Source: Paracoccus aminovorans
GTDB taxonomy: Bacteria; Pseudomonadota; Alphaproteobacteria; Rhodobacterales; Rhodobacteraceae
Length of the DNA stretch: 64,000 nt
Direction: 5' to 3'
Assembly: GCF_900005615.1 (NCBI RefSeq)
Contig: NZ_LN832562.1
Coordinates: 1 to 64,000, forward strand
Made by a program: the position numbers and the translations under genes. The notes beneath the pieces are model-generated. The model was not told where the DNA came from. It worked only from the letters and a program-made list of their open reading frames with translations, and made no database searches. Shown here piece after piece: positions 1 through 8,223 of this stretch. Numbering within the stretch: position 1 is the first letter of the stretch; each line of letters begins with the position of its first letter.

Positions 1-1110
1 TCAATCCAGGCTCTCCAGCATCGCCCGCACCGCGGCCTCCAGCCGGCGGCGGTCGACGGCGGTGAAGTCGCGCGGCAGCCGGATCTCCAGCCGGCCGTTG
101 GCGGCGGTGCATTTGGCGCTGCCCTGCGGCCGCTCGATCTGAAAGGTCGTCCGCGCCTTCCCCGCGGGGACGGTCGGCGCCGCCGCGCGTGGGGCGGCCG
201 GCGCCTCGCCGTCGGCGCCCTGCCCGGCATAGCGGCGCAGAATATCCAGCTCGTCCTTGATGCTGCGCGTGTCCCAGTCCTTCAGCTCGGCCCGGATCGC
301 CGCCGCCGTCCCCGGCACCTCGTCCAGCCGCTGCGACAGCGCCAGCCCCAGCGCCCGCGGAATTTCCGAGGCATAGATCAGCGTCTCGCCCAGCGATTCC
401 ATCAGCCGGATGAAGCTGCGGATATAGCTGCGCTTCTGATAGCCCGCGGATTTGAACAGGATCGCCACCGCCTTTTCCGGGTCGTGTTCCTCGGTCATCG
501 GGTCCATGGCGTAATGCAGCGCCAGCTGCGCCATCTCGGCGAAAGAGATGTCCTTGCGCACCAGGTTCTCGTCCACCATGCGGCGATAAAGCCCCTGCAG
601 CTCCTCTCCCCGCGCCGCGATCCCGGCCGGAATGCGGCCCCATTTCTCGGCATCCCCGCTCTCTTCCAGCAGCTGGCGATAGGCCGACAGCCGCCGCCAG
701 CCCTGGATCAGCTCATAGCGGCCCTCGCCCGCCGGCTCGACCCGGATCGGGTTCGACAAGCCGATGTCGCGGATCGATTCGACCAGTTCGGCCAGTTCGT
801 AATCGGCCCCCGGCGCGCGGTCGCGGATCAGCTTGCGGGTGTCGATCGCGTCCAGCGGGATCATGTCGGTGATCAGGCCGGCCCGCTTCAACCGCACATG
901 CTCTTGCGCCAGGGCGTCGTTCTCGGCCCGGATCTGCGCCTCCAGCCGGGCACGGTCGCGGGTCGATTCCGCGGTCTCGTTGATGGCGGTGGCCATGGGA
1001 CCGCGGCGATGCTCACGCTCTTCCTTCCCCGCGGGGAAGCTTTCGGGCTCCGGCGCGGCGCCCGGCTCCTCGGGCATGTCGATCTCGAAAACGCGGCGCT
1101 TGCGGCTCAT
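1..1110 (-). CDS. parB: ParB-type partition protein
   Basis: This is the centromere-binding partner of a plasmid partition system. The 369-residue product has a basic, disordered N-terminus. A ParB/Spo0J nuclease-fold domain spans about residues 83-190, with the ENLVRKDISF segment at 181-190 matching the ENxxRxxL arginine-patch motif. An HTH region follows, then an Ala/Pro-rich linker and a C-terminal dimerisation-like tail. Its ATG overlaps the parA stop by 4 bp (ATGA), so the two are translationally coupled. Two CTTCCCC-type palindromes lie inside the gene (157-172 and 1024-1039). The stop codon is at the very first bases of the window, so the gene is complete. Confidence 0.9.
   Translation of the reverse strand: MSRKRRVFEIDMPEEPGAAPEPESFPAGKEEREHRRGPMATAINETAESTRDRARLEAQIRAENDALAQEHVRLKRAGLITDMIPLDAIDTRKLIRDRAPGADYELAELVESIRDIGLSNPIRVEPAGEGRYELIQGWRRLSAYRQLLEESGDAEKWGRIPAGIAARGEELQGLYRRMVDENLVRKDISFAEMAQLALHYAMDPMTEEHDPEKAVAILFKSAGYQKRSYIRSFIRLMESLGETLIYASEIPRALGLALSQRLDEVPGTAAAIRAELKDWDTRSIKDELDILRRYAGQGADGEAPAAPRAAAPTVPAGKARTTFQIERPQGSAKCTAANGRLEIRLPRDFTAVDRRRLEAAVRAMLESLD
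157..172. repeat. parS-like palindrome, copy 1 (15/16 match)
   Basis: Reads CTTCCCCGCGGGGACG, one base away from the perfect 16-bp palindrome CTTCCCCGCGGGGAAG at 1024. It lies inside parB. One of four such sites in the parAB genes; candidate ParB binding site by inference. Confidence 0.5.
1024..1039. repeat. parS-like palindrome, copy 2 (perfect)
   Basis: Perfect 16-bp palindrome CTTCCCCGCGGGGAAG near the 5' end of parB, coding Phe-Pro-Ala-Gly-Lys on the minus strand. Candidate centromere site shared with three near-identical copies. Confidence 0.6.
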
Positions 1111-2411
1111 GCCTCATCCTCCAGCTTGTCCCAGGCGGCGACCAGGCGCGACCTGAACTCCTCATAGGCCTGATCGAAGGTCGCGCGCGCCCGGCGCCAG
1201 GTGCCGCGCGTCATCTCGCGATAGTCGATCTCGTAAATCGAGGACAAGAAGCGGCCCGACTGTTCCACCGCCCGCGTCAGCTCGATCGGATGCTCGGCCA
1301 TATGTTCGCCGAAGACCTGCTTGAAGGCCCCGAACATCGCCTGATGCAGTTCGTTCGACGGCTCGTAGCGCGTCATCAGGAAGCGGATGTCGGCAAAGGC
1401 CTTGGGCAGCTTGATCTTCCCCGTGGGGAAGCTGTCGAAACCATGCGCCAGATCCTCCAGCGCCTCGGACAGCTGGCCGATGAAGCTTGTGGTCGAGTCA
1501 TACTCCCAATACCCAGGACCCGAGGGGATATAGAGCATGTCGGCGGCAAAGACCGCGTTCATCGACTGATAGCCGATGGCCGGCGGGCAATCGAACAGGA
1601 TCAGGTCGTAGGCATCATCCGCCAGGCTGTCGAGAAAACGCGACACCGCACCGAAGAAGGTCCATTCCGGGTTCAGGTGCCGGTATTGGGCGCTGGCGAA
1701 TTCGACGAAGGCGGCATTGGCGCAGCTGGGCACGATGTCGATGGTGGGCCAGGCGGTCGGCTTGATGAAGTCGGCCGGCCGCAGCGCGCCCAGGCCCATC
1801 GAGCGGATCGAGGTCGGCAGCTTGCGGCGGGGCAGGGCGGTCCCCGACTCGGCGCCCGCCGCGGCATTGTTCATGCGGTCGGTCTCGCGCTCCAGGTCGC
1901 GGGCCATGATGCCCCAGACGGTGTGGTCCTCGCCGACGTCGGTCAGGCCCATGGAATGGCTCAGCGTCGCCTGCGGGTCGAAGTCCACGACCAGCACCCG
2001 ATAGCCGTCCAGCGCCGCGGCATGGGCAAAGTGCAGCGCCACCGTCGACTTGCCGGCGCCGCCCTTGAAATTGGCGATGGCGGCGCGGAAGGCGCGCTTG
2101 CCCTCGGGGCGATAGGGCATCAGCGATTTGCGGTTGATGCGGACCCGGCGGCGCAGCTCGTTGATCTCGTCGAGCGAGAACCAGCGCTGGCGGCCGTCCT
2201 CCTCGACTTCCCCGAGGGGAAGGTTCGGCTCGGCGGCGAGCTTGCCGCGGAAGGTGGACTGGTTGATGCGGAAGATCAGCTCGGCGACCTCCCAGCTTGA
2301 GAAGCGGCGCAGCGTCTTCTCGTTCGCGGGGCTGAAGGTCTGCCGGCGGATCCAGCCCTGCATCTTCAGCGATTGCGCCTGCAGCCGGGCGAGGTCTTCA
2401 TGCGTATACAT
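1107..2411 (-). CDS. parA: ParA-type partition ATPase
   Basis: Deviant Walker-type ATPase that drives plasmid segregation with ParB. The 434 residues start with a winged-helix/MerR-like N-terminal region (about 36-95), as in type Ia ParA proteins that also autorepress. The deviant Walker A motif KGGAGKST is at 116-123 and VVDFDPQ at 141-147. A Walker B-like LILFDCPP segment comes later. The gene leads a parA-parB operon with a 4-bp overlap and is divergent from rep across the origin-like region. Two of the four parS-like palindromes (1416-1431 and 2207-2222) are inside it. Confidence 0.93.
   Translation of the reverse strand: MYTHEDLARLQAQSLKMQGWIRRQTFSPANEKTLRRFSSWEVAELIFRINQSTFRGKLAAEPNLPLGEVEEDGRQRWFSLDEINELRRRVRINRKSLMPYRPEGKRAFRAAIANFKGGAGKSTVALHFAHAAALDGYRVLVVDFDPQATLSHSMGLTDVGEDHTVWGIMARDLERETDRMNNAAAGAESGTALPRRKLPTSIRSMGLGALRPADFIKPTAWPTIDIVPSCANAAFVEFASAQYRHLNPEWTFFGAVSRFLDSLADDAYDLILFDCPPAIGYQSMNAVFAADMLYIPSGPGYWEYDSTTSFIGQLSEALEDLAHGFDSFPTGKIKLPKAFADIRFLMTRYEPSNELHQAMFGAFKQVFGEHMAEHPIELTRAVEQSGRFLSSIYEIDYREMTRGTWRRARATFDQAYEEFRSRLVAAWDKLEDEA
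1416..1431. repeat. parS-like palindrome, copy 3
   Basis: CTTCCCCGTGGGGAAG inside parA: perfect 7-bp arms, with only the central dinucleotide differing from copy 2. Confidence 0.55.
2207..2222. repeat. parS-like palindrome, copy 4
   Basis: CTTCCCCGAGGGGAAG inside the 5' part of parA: perfect 7-bp arms around a variable centre. Same family as copies 1-3. Confidence 0.55.
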
Positions 2412-2473
2412 AGGATGCCTGTATTTTATTAGGACGCAGATTTCGTTCCAATCCGCTTTTACGCCGGATTTGC

Positions 2474-2488
2474 GCTTTTGGCAAAAGC
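2474..2488. promoter_or_regulatory. Perfect inverted repeat upstream of parA
   Basis: GCTTTTG-G-CAAAAGC: 7-bp perfect arms around one base, 63 bp upstream of the parA start. The position suits an operator for ParA/ParB autoregulation. A second CGCTTTT lies 19 bp upstream at 2454-2460. Confidence 0.4.
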
Positions 2489-2594
2489 CGTTTTCAATGA
2501 ATGCATCAAAGCTTGGAAATCCCTGGCTTTCCTGGCTCCGCCGCCCGAATCGCCCACCCCTTGCCCCACGGCCGCGACCAAGGTTTCAGGCGCC

Positions 2595-2659
2595 GAAAAG
2601 GGGGACGCTTCCGCGATCAGCGGGGCGGAATGGGGGACAAAGGCGGCAGAATGGGGGAC
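2595..2659 (+). repeat. Iteron-like GGGGGAC repeats
   Basis: GGGGGAC occurs at 2600-2606, 2632-2638 and 2653-2659. The last two share the longer core GAATGGGGGAC and are 21 bp apart; the first is 32 bp further upstream. These intervals are close to two and three helical turns, placing all copies on one DNA face. The third copy also pairs as an inverted repeat with GTCCC at 2669-2673. Candidate initiator binding sites. Confidence 0.5.
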
Positions 2660-2900
2660 GGTCTGGATGTCCCTCTATACCATTGATACCGTTTTTTCTT
2701 TGATGATTGAGGCCGGAAAGACGGGCTGCGGGCAAAGCGCTTGACAGAATCGGAAAACAGGACGCAAATGGGACCGAGATGGCGAAAAGCGTTTCAGACG
2801 ACAGCAGATCGTCGCCGCCGTCCCAGGGTCACCGTCAAAAGGCGGGGCCCTTTCGAGCAGTAAGAAGAGGCGTCCGGCACGTTCCGGGGACAGGATAGTC

Positions 2901-3575
2901 ATGCAGGTGATCCGCGCCGTCGGTCGAGAGGCCGCGGCCAAGAAATATGACTTGCTCAGTGCGATGATGGCGCATGGCCTGGCCGGCGACAAGCATCGCC
3001 AGCGGCTGGTGTTGCGGCTGATGGCGTTGATCACCACCCGCTACAACTGGCAGCGCGACGAGCTGACCATCGGCCAGCGCGAGATCGCGCGGCTGTGGTG
3101 CGTGGACGAGCGCACCGTCAAGCGCGAGATGGCCAAGCTGCGGGCGCTCGGCTGGATCGAGATCAAGCAGCAGGGCGCGCGGGGCCGGGTCTCGGTCCTG
3201 GGGCTGAACCTGGAACGCATCCTGTTGGATACAAAGGCGGAATGGGAGAACATCGGCCCGGACTTCGTGACCCGGCTGACCGGCGCCGCGCCCGAGTCGG
3301 TGAGCAATGTGGTGCCGCTGCACCGGGCCGAGCCGGTCGCGGCCGAAGGCGTCTGGGGCGAGGCGCAGGCGCGGCTGGCGGCCGAGGACCGGGCGCTGTT
3401 CGACGCCTGGTTCGCCGGGCTGGCCGAGGCCGGGGTCCGGGACGGCTGCCTGACGCTGTTCGCGCCGACGCGGTTCCACGCCAGCTATGTCGAGACCCAT
3501 CTGCTGGAGCGGTTGCGCATCGCCGTCCAGCGCAGCGACGGCAGCATCGTCAAGCTGCGGGTGCTGGGTCCGTAA
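2901..3575 (+). CDS. DnaA-like plasmid replication initiator
   Basis: 224-residue protein with two recognisable parts. Residues about 55-90 form a helix-turn-helix/winged-helix segment (IGQREIARLW followed by RTVKREMAKL). The C-terminal part, about 151-210, resembles the N-terminal domain of chromosomal DnaA (W-x-x-A at the start, then LTLFAPTRFHASYV and LLERLRIAV). This matches the DnaA-like replicase class described for Rhodobacterales plasmids. It has no AAA+ ATPase domain. An AGGA-type ribosome site precedes the ATG. It lies next to the repeat-bearing origin region and divergent from parAB, which supports the assignment. Confidence 0.75.
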   Translation: MQVIRAVGREAAAKKYDLLSAMMAHGLAGDKHRQRLVLRLMALITTRYNWQRDELTIGQREIARLWCVDERTVKREMAKLRALGWIEIKQQGARGRVSVLGLNLERILLDTKAEWENIGPDFVTRLTGAAPESVSNVVPLHRAEPVAAEGVWGEAQARLAAEDRALFDAWFAGLAEAGVRDGCLTLFAPTRFHASYVETHLLERLRIAVQRSDGSIVKLRVLGP

Positions 3576-3583
3576 GGCAAGAA

Positions 3584-3593
3584 TAATAGATAA
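3584..3593. promoter_or_regulatory. Upstream BioR-type box
   Basis: TAATAGATAA matches the BioR operator TTATAGATAA known from alphaproteobacteria at 9 of 10 positions. It starts exactly 42 bp (four helical turns) before the second box. Confidence 0.55.
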
Positions 3594-3603
3594 TATATCC
3601 GGC

Positions 3604-3632
3604 TTATCACTCTGGCTTTGCGAATTTATAGA
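3604..3632 (+). promoter_or_regulatory. Candidate bioB promoter
   Basis: TTATCA (3604-3609), 17-bp spacer, TATAGA (3627-3632). The -10 hexamer is embedded in the downstream BioR-type box, so a bound repressor would block RNA polymerase directly. Confidence 0.45.
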
Positions 3633-3635
3633 TAC
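3626..3635. promoter_or_regulatory. Downstream BioR-type box
   Basis: TTATAGATAC, 9 of 10 matches to the BioR palindrome TTATAGATAA, 29 bp before the bioB start and overlapping the predicted -10 element. Confidence 0.6.
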
Positions 3636-3664
3636 TGCCCAGGCAAGGCTGAGGGAGATGGCGG

Positions 3665-4630
3665 ATGTCGCAGACGGAACCAAGGTGCAGCGCGCAGGAA
3701 ATCTATAATCTTCCGCTGATGGACCTGCTGTTTCAGGCGCAGAGCGTGCATCGGGCGCATTTCGATCCGAATCTGGTGCAATGTTCCAAGCTGCTGTCGA
3801 TCAAGACCGGCGGCTGCCCCGAGGATTGCGCCTATTGTTCGCAATCGGCGCGGAACGGGTCGGCGCTGTCGGCCTCGAAGCTGATCGAGGTGCAGCGGGT
3901 GCTGGCCGAGGCCAGGCGCGCCCGCGACGCCGGCGCCACGCGCTATTGCATGGGCGCGGCCTGGCGGTCGCCCAAGGAGCGCGACATGCCGGCGGTGCTG
4001 GCGATGGTGCGCGGCGTCAAGGCGCTGGGTATGGAGACCTGCATGACCCTGGGCATGCTGGACGCCGATCAGGCGCTGCGGCTGAAGGACGCGGGGCTGG
4101 ATTACTACAACCACAACATCGACACCTCGGAACGCTATTACCCGGAAATCATCGGCACCCGCAGCTTCCAGGACCGGCTGGACACGCTGGACCGGGTGCG
4201 CGCGGCCGGGATCAACGTCTGCGCCGGCGGCATCGTCGGCATGGGCGAGACCGCCGAGGACCGGGTCTCGATGCTGGAGACGCTGGCCGGGTTGGAGGTG
4301 CCGCCGGAATCGGTGCCGATCAACATGCTGATGCCGATGGCGGGCACGCCGCTGGCCGACGTGCCGAAGCTGGACCCGCTGGAGATGGTGCGGACCATCG
4401 CCACGGCGCGCATCCTGATGCCCAAATCGCATGTGCGGCTGTCGGCGGGGCGGTCGGAGATGAGCGACGAGTTGCAGGCCATGTGCTTTTTTGCCGGGGC
4501 GAATTCCATCTTCGTCGGCGAGGTGCTGCTGACCGCGGACAATCCCGGCGAGGACCGCGACGCGGCGCTGTTCGCCAAGCTGGGGCTGCGGGCCGAGATG
4601 CGCGCCGAGACCGAGGGCTGCGCAGCATGA
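3665..4630 (+). CDS. bioB: Biotin synthase
   Basis: Radical-SAM enzyme that inserts sulfur into dethiobiotin, the last step of biotin synthesis. The radical-SAM cluster motif CxxxCxxC is at C51, C55 and C58 ([12 protein letters not shown]). Length 321 residues is normal for the family. The conserved YNHNIDTS and [10 protein letters not shown] segments are present. The start is supported by a GGGAGA ribosome site. First gene of bioBFDAGC; its stop overlaps the bioF ATG by 4 bp. Two BioR-type boxes and a promoter lie in the 90 bp upstream. Confidence 0.97.
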   Translation: MSQTEPRCSAQEIYNLPLMDLLFQAQSVHRAHFDPNLVQCSKLLSIKTGGCPEDCAYCSQSARNGSALSASKLIEVQRVLAEARRARDAGATRYCMGAAWRSPKERDMPAVLAMVRGVKALGMETCMTLGMLDADQALRLKDAGLDYYNHNIDTSERYYPEIIGTRSFQDRLDTLDRVRAAGINVCAGGIVGMGETAEDRVSMLETLAGLEVPPESVPINMLMPMAGTPLADVPKLDPLEMVRTIATARILMPKSHVRLSAGRSEMSDELQAMCFFAGANSIFVGEVLLTADNPGEDRDAALFAKLGLRAEMRAETEGCAA

Positions 4631-5724
4631 GCTTCGCGCGGCACCGGGCGGCGCTGGAGGCGCTGGCGCATCGCGGCCGGCTGCGCGGGCTGGCGCCGGC
4701 GGCGGGGCTGGACTTCGCCTCGAACGACTATCTGGGGCTGGCGGGATCGGCGCTGCTGGCAAAGGCGGCGGCCGAGGCGCTGGCGCGCGGCGTGCCGCCG
4801 GGCGCGGGCGGGTCGCGGCTGCTGCGCGGCAACCATCCCGAGCACGAGGCGCTGGAGGCCGAGGCGGCGGCCTTTTTCGGCGCCGAGGCGGCGCTGTTCA
4901 TGGGCGGCGGCTTCCAGGCCAATCAGGCGATCTTTTCCACGCTGCCGATGCGCGGCGACCTGGTGCTGCACGACGCGCTGATCCATGCCAGCGCCCATGA
5001 GGGCATGCGGCTGGGGCGGGCCGAGACCCGGGCCTTTGCCCATAACGACGCCGCCGACGCCGCGCGCGCGATCGCCGCCTGGCGCGGGGCAGGGGGCGCG
5101 GGCCGGGTTTGGATCGCGGTCGAAAGCGTCTATTCCATGCAGGGCGACCTGGCGCCTCTGGCCGATCTGGCGGCGCTGGCCCTGCGCGAGGATGCGGTGC
5201 TGGTGGTGGACGAGGCCCATGCGACCGGCGTCTTCGGGCCGCAGGGCAGGGGGCTGGCGCAGGGGCTGGGCTGCGACCTGGTCACGCTGCACACCGGCGG
5301 CAAGGCCCTGGGCGTGTCGGGCGCGCTGGTCTGCGCCGACCGGGTGCTGGTCGAGACGCTGGTGAACCGGGCGCGGCCCTTCGTCTATGCCACCGCGCCC
5401 GCGCCGCTGACCGCGGCGCTGCTGCGGGCGGCGCTGCGGGCGCTGGCCGGGACCAATCTGACCGGGCAGGCGCAGGCCCGGATCGCCGCAGCCCGCGCGG
5501 CGGCCGCGCGGCTGGGGATCGCCGCCGAAAGCCAGATCGTGCCGGTGCTGCTGGGGGATGACCGGCTGGCGCTGGAACAGGCGGCGCGTCTGCGGGCGCG
5601 GGGCTTCGACGTGCGCGCGATCCGGCCGCCGACGGTGCCGAAGGGGACGGCGCGGCTGCGCATCTCGGTGACGGGGAACGTCGGGTCGGACGACATCGCC
5701 GCGCTGTTTCGGGCGCTGGCATGA
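4627..5724 (+). CDS. bioF: 8-amino-7-oxononanoate synthase
   Basis: PLP-dependent alpha-oxoamine synthase that joins a pimeloyl thioester with alanine to give KAPA. 365 residues. The Schiff-base lysine is about K226 in HTGGKALG, and [12 protein letters not shown] is the cofactor-binding aspartate region. The start at 4627 is chosen because it begins at conserved family sequence (MSFARHR) and overlaps the bioB stop as ATGA. A longer upstream open frame is only the antisense-like GC shadow of bioB. The bioD start overlaps its stop by 4 bp. Confidence 0.95.
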   Translation: MSFARHRAALEALAHRGRLRGLAPAAGLDFASNDYLGLAGSALLAKAAAEALARGVPPGAGGSRLLRGNHPEHEALEAEAAAFFGAEAALFMGGGFQANQAIFSTLPMRGDLVLHDALIHASAHEGMRLGRAETRAFAHNDAADAARAIAAWRGAGGAGRVWIAVESVYSMQGDLAPLADLAALALREDAVLVVDEAHATGVFGPQGRGLAQGLGCDLVTLHTGGKALGVSGALVCADRVLVETLVNRARPFVYATAPAPLTAALLRAALRALAGTNLTGQAQARIAAARAAAARLGIAAESQIVPVLLGDDRLALEQAARLRARGFDVRAIRPPTVPKGTARLRISVTGNVGSDDIAALFRALA

Positions 5725-6344
5725 GCGCGGTCGTGGTCGCCGGAACCGATACCGGCATCGGCAAGACCGTTTTCAGCGCCGGCCTGGCCATGGCGCTGGG
5801 GGCGCATTACTGGAAGCCGGTGCAGGCGGGGCTGGAGGGTGAAACCGACAGCGACGCGGTGGCGCGGCTTTCGGACCGGCCGGTGCTCGCCGAGGCCTAT
5901 CGGCTGGCGCTGCCGGCCTCGCCGCATCTGGCGGCGGCGCGCGCGGGGGTCGAGATCGACCCTGCCCGCCTGGCGCTGCCCCGGCTGGCGGGGCCGCTGG
6001 TGGTCGAGGGCGCCGGCGGGCTGATGGTGCCGCTGACGCCGCGGCTGCTTTATCTGCAGGTGATCGCGGGCTGGCGCGCGCCGGTCGTCCTGTGCGCGCG
6101 GACGGCGCTGGGGACGATCAACCACGCGCTGCTGTCGCTGGCGGCGCTGCGGGCGGCGGGCTGCCGCATCGCCGGCGTCGCCTTCATCGGCGACGAGGCC
6201 GCGGACAGCCGGGCGGCCATCGCCGGCCTGGGCGGCGCGCGCGACCTGGGCCGGCTGCCGCGTCTGGCGGAGGTGACGCCGGAGGCGCTGCGGGCGGGAT
6301 TTGCCGGCATCGACCTGGCGGCGATCCGCGGGGCGATGGCATGA
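5721..6344 (+). CDS. bioD: Dethiobiotin synthetase
   Basis: ATP-dependent closure of the ureido ring from DAPA and CO2. The P-loop GTDTGIGKT is at residues 8-16 with lysine K15. VEGAGGLMVPL is the conserved acidic loop. At 207 residues it is slightly shorter than typical. Coupled by ATGA overlaps to bioF upstream and bioA downstream. Confidence 0.95.
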   Translation: MSAVVVAGTDTGIGKTVFSAGLAMALGAHYWKPVQAGLEGETDSDAVARLSDRPVLAEAYRLALPASPHLAAARAGVEIDPARLALPRLAGPLVVEGAGGLMVPLTPRLLYLQVIAGWRAPVVLCARTALGTINHALLSLAALRAAGCRIAGVAFIGDEAADSRAAIAGLGGARDLGRLPRLAEVTPEALRAGFAGIDLAAIRGAMA

Positions 6345-7618
6345 ACGACCTCGGCTTCGACCGCGCGCATCTGTGGCATCCCTATGCCCCGATGGGCGAT
6401 CCCGGCCCGCTGCACGAGGTCGTCGCGGCCGAGGGCGTCTGGCTGGAGCTGGCCGACGGCAGCCGGATGATCGACGCCATGTCGAGCTGGTGGTGCGCGG
6501 CCCATGGCCACCGCCACCCGGTGCTGGTCGCGGCGATGCGGGCGCAGCTGGAGCGGCTGCCGCATGTGATGTTCGGCGGCCTGACCCATGCCCCGGCGGT
6601 CGGATTGGGGCGGCGCCTGGTCGGGATGCTGCCGGCGGGGCTGGACCGGATCTTTTATTGCGACAGCGGCTCGGTCGCGGTCGAGGTGGCGCTGAAGATG
6701 GCGGCGCAGGCGCAGATGCGGCACCCGGGCCGGGTCGATTTCGCCACGGTGCGCGGCGGCTATCACGGCGACACCTGGAAGGCGATGAGCCTGTGCGATC
6801 CGCAGGCGGGCATGCACCGGCGCTTCGGCACGGCGCTGGGGCCGCGGCATTTCGTGCCGCGGCCGCCCGTGGATTTCGGCGCCGGCTGGGACGAGGATTC
6901 CGCCCGCAACGGGCTGGGCGCGGTCGCGGCGCTGTTCGCCGAAAAGGGGCATCGGATCGCGGGCTTCATCGTCGAGCCGGTGGTGCAGGGCGCGGGCGGG
7001 ATGCGGTTTCATCACCCGCGCTGGCTGGCCGGGTTGCGCGATCTGTGCGACCGCCACGACGTGCTGTTGATCTTCGACGAGATCGCCACCGGCTTCGGCC
7101 GCACGGGCCGGATGTTCGCCATGGAGCATGCGGGCGTGGTGCCGGACATCCTGTGCCTGGGCAAGGCGCTGACCGGGGGCATGATCTCCTTCGCGGCCAC
7201 GGTGGCCTCGGCGCGGGTGGCCGAGGCGATTGCGGCGGGGCCGGCGCCGGTGCTGATGCACGGACCGACCTATATGGGCAATCCGCTGGCCTGCGCCGCG
7301 GCCTGCGCCAGCCTGGACCTGCTGGCGCGGGGCGACTGGAAGGGGCAGGTGGTGGGGATCGAGGCCGGGCTGCGGCGCGGCCTGGCCCCGGCGCGGGACC
7401 TGCCGGGGGTGGCGGATCTGCGCGTCCTGGGCGCCATCGGCGTGATCGAGATGCGCACGCCGCTGGACATGGCGCGGGTGCACGGCTTCTGCCGCGAGGC
7501 GGGGGTCTGGCTGCGTCCCTTCGGCCGGCTGCTCTATTGCATGCCGCCCTTCGTCACCACCGGGGCCGAGCTGGACCTGATCTGCGCCGCCATGCTGCGG
7601 ATCGCGGGCTGGCGATGA
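6341..7618 (+). CDS. bioA: Adenosylmethionine-8-amino-7-oxononanoate aminotransferase
   Basis: Class III PLP aminotransferase that converts KAPA to DAPA using SAM as amino donor. 425 residues. The N-terminal HLWHPYAPM and SMSSWWCAAHGHRHP-type segments are diagnostic of BioA. IFDEIATGFGRTG carries the PLP-binding aspartate, and K275 in GKALTGG is the Schiff-base lysine. The ATG at 6341 overlaps the bioD stop by 4 bp, and the bioG ATG overlaps its stop in the same way. Confidence 0.95.
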   Translation: MNDLGFDRAHLWHPYAPMGDPGPLHEVVAAEGVWLELADGSRMIDAMSSWWCAAHGHRHPVLVAAMRAQLERLPHVMFGGLTHAPAVGLGRRLVGMLPAGLDRIFYCDSGSVAVEVALKMAAQAQMRHPGRVDFATVRGGYHGDTWKAMSLCDPQAGMHRRFGTALGPRHFVPRPPVDFGAGWDEDSARNGLGAVAALFAEKGHRIAGFIVEPVVQGAGGMRFHHPRWLAGLRDLCDRHDVLLIFDEIATGFGRTGRMFAMEHAGVVPDILCLGKALTGGMISFAATVASARVAEAIAAGPAPVLMHGPTYMGNPLACAAACASLDLLARGDWKGQVVGIEAGLRRGLAPARDLPGVADLRVLGAIGVIEMRTPLDMARVHGFCREAGVWLRPFGRLLYCMPPFVTTGAELDLICAAMLRIAGWR

Positions 7619-8223
7619 GGGCGCAATGGCTGCGCCGCGAGGGCGCGCGCGAGCTGGTGGTGGTGGTGACCGGCTGGGCCCTGGGCGCGGCGCCGTTCCG
7701 GCATCTGGACGGGGATCGCGACATCCTGGTGCTGTCGGACTGGCGCGCACTGGCGCCGCTGTCCTTGCCCGCGGGCTATGCGGCGGCGGATCTGGTGGCC
7801 TGGTCCTTCGGCGTCGGCGCGGCCTGCCGGCTGCCGGGGCCGGATCCGTTCCGGCGGCGGGTGGCGGTCTGCGGCTCGTGGCTGCCCTGCGACGACGATC
7901 TGGGCATCCCGCGCGCGCGGGTCGCGGCGACAGCGGCCGGGCTGACCGAGGCAAGCCTGCGGAAATTCGCCCGCCGCGCCGGGGCGCCGCTGGAAGGGTC
8001 TGCCGACTTGGAGGCGCTGCGGGCCGAACTAGCCGCGGTCATGGCCTGGGATGCCGTGGTCCCGCCGCGCTTCGACCGCATCCTGCTGGGCGCGTCGGAC
8101 CGCATTTTCCCGCTGCGGAACCTGCTGCGGGCCTGGAACGGACGGCAGGACCGGACCCGGATCCTGGATTGCGGGCACAACCCCTTCGCGGCGATGCGCG
8201 ACTGGGACGAGGTGCTGGCATGA
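7615..8223 (+). CDS. bioG: Pimeloyl-ACP methyl ester esterase, BioG type
   Basis: 202-residue alpha/beta-hydrolase-like esterase that releases pimeloyl-ACP methyl ester in the BioC-dependent route, a non-orthologous replacement for BioH. The nucleophile is about S64 in VAWSFGVG, and the catalytic His is about H188 in DCGHNPF. It sits between bioA and bioC with ATGA overlaps on both sides. No bioH, bioZ or bioW is seen in the window, so BioC-BioG is the likely pimelate route. Confidence 0.88.
   Translation: MRAQWLRREGARELVVVVTGWALGAAPFRHLDGDRDILVLSDWRALAPLSLPAGYAAADLVAWSFGVGAACRLPGPDPFRRRVAVCGSWLPCDDDLGIPRARVAATAAGLTEASLRKFARRAGAPLEGSADLEALRAELAAVMAWDAVVPPRFDRILLGASDRIFPLRNLLRAWNGRQDRTRILDCGHNPFAAMRDWDEVLA

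Larger units (their letters stand above)
2412..2900. other. Origin-like region between parA and rep
   Basis: This 489-bp non-coding stretch separates the divergent parA and rep genes. It contains a 15-bp palindrome near parA, three phased GGGGGAC repeats (2600-2659) and an AT-rich tract directly after them (about 2673-2709, including a run of six T). A possible rep promoter has -35 TTGACA at 2741-2746 and only a weak -10 (GCAAAT, 2764-2769). The layout of iteron-like repeats, AT-rich stretch and initiator gene is what a replication origin looks like. Function is inferred, not shown. Confidence 0.55.

Noticed and set aside
3231..3251. Sequence ACAAAGGCGGAATGGGAGAAC inside rep resembling the origin repeats
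   Set aside because: It lacks the GGGGGAC core and codes conserved protein; judged coincidence.
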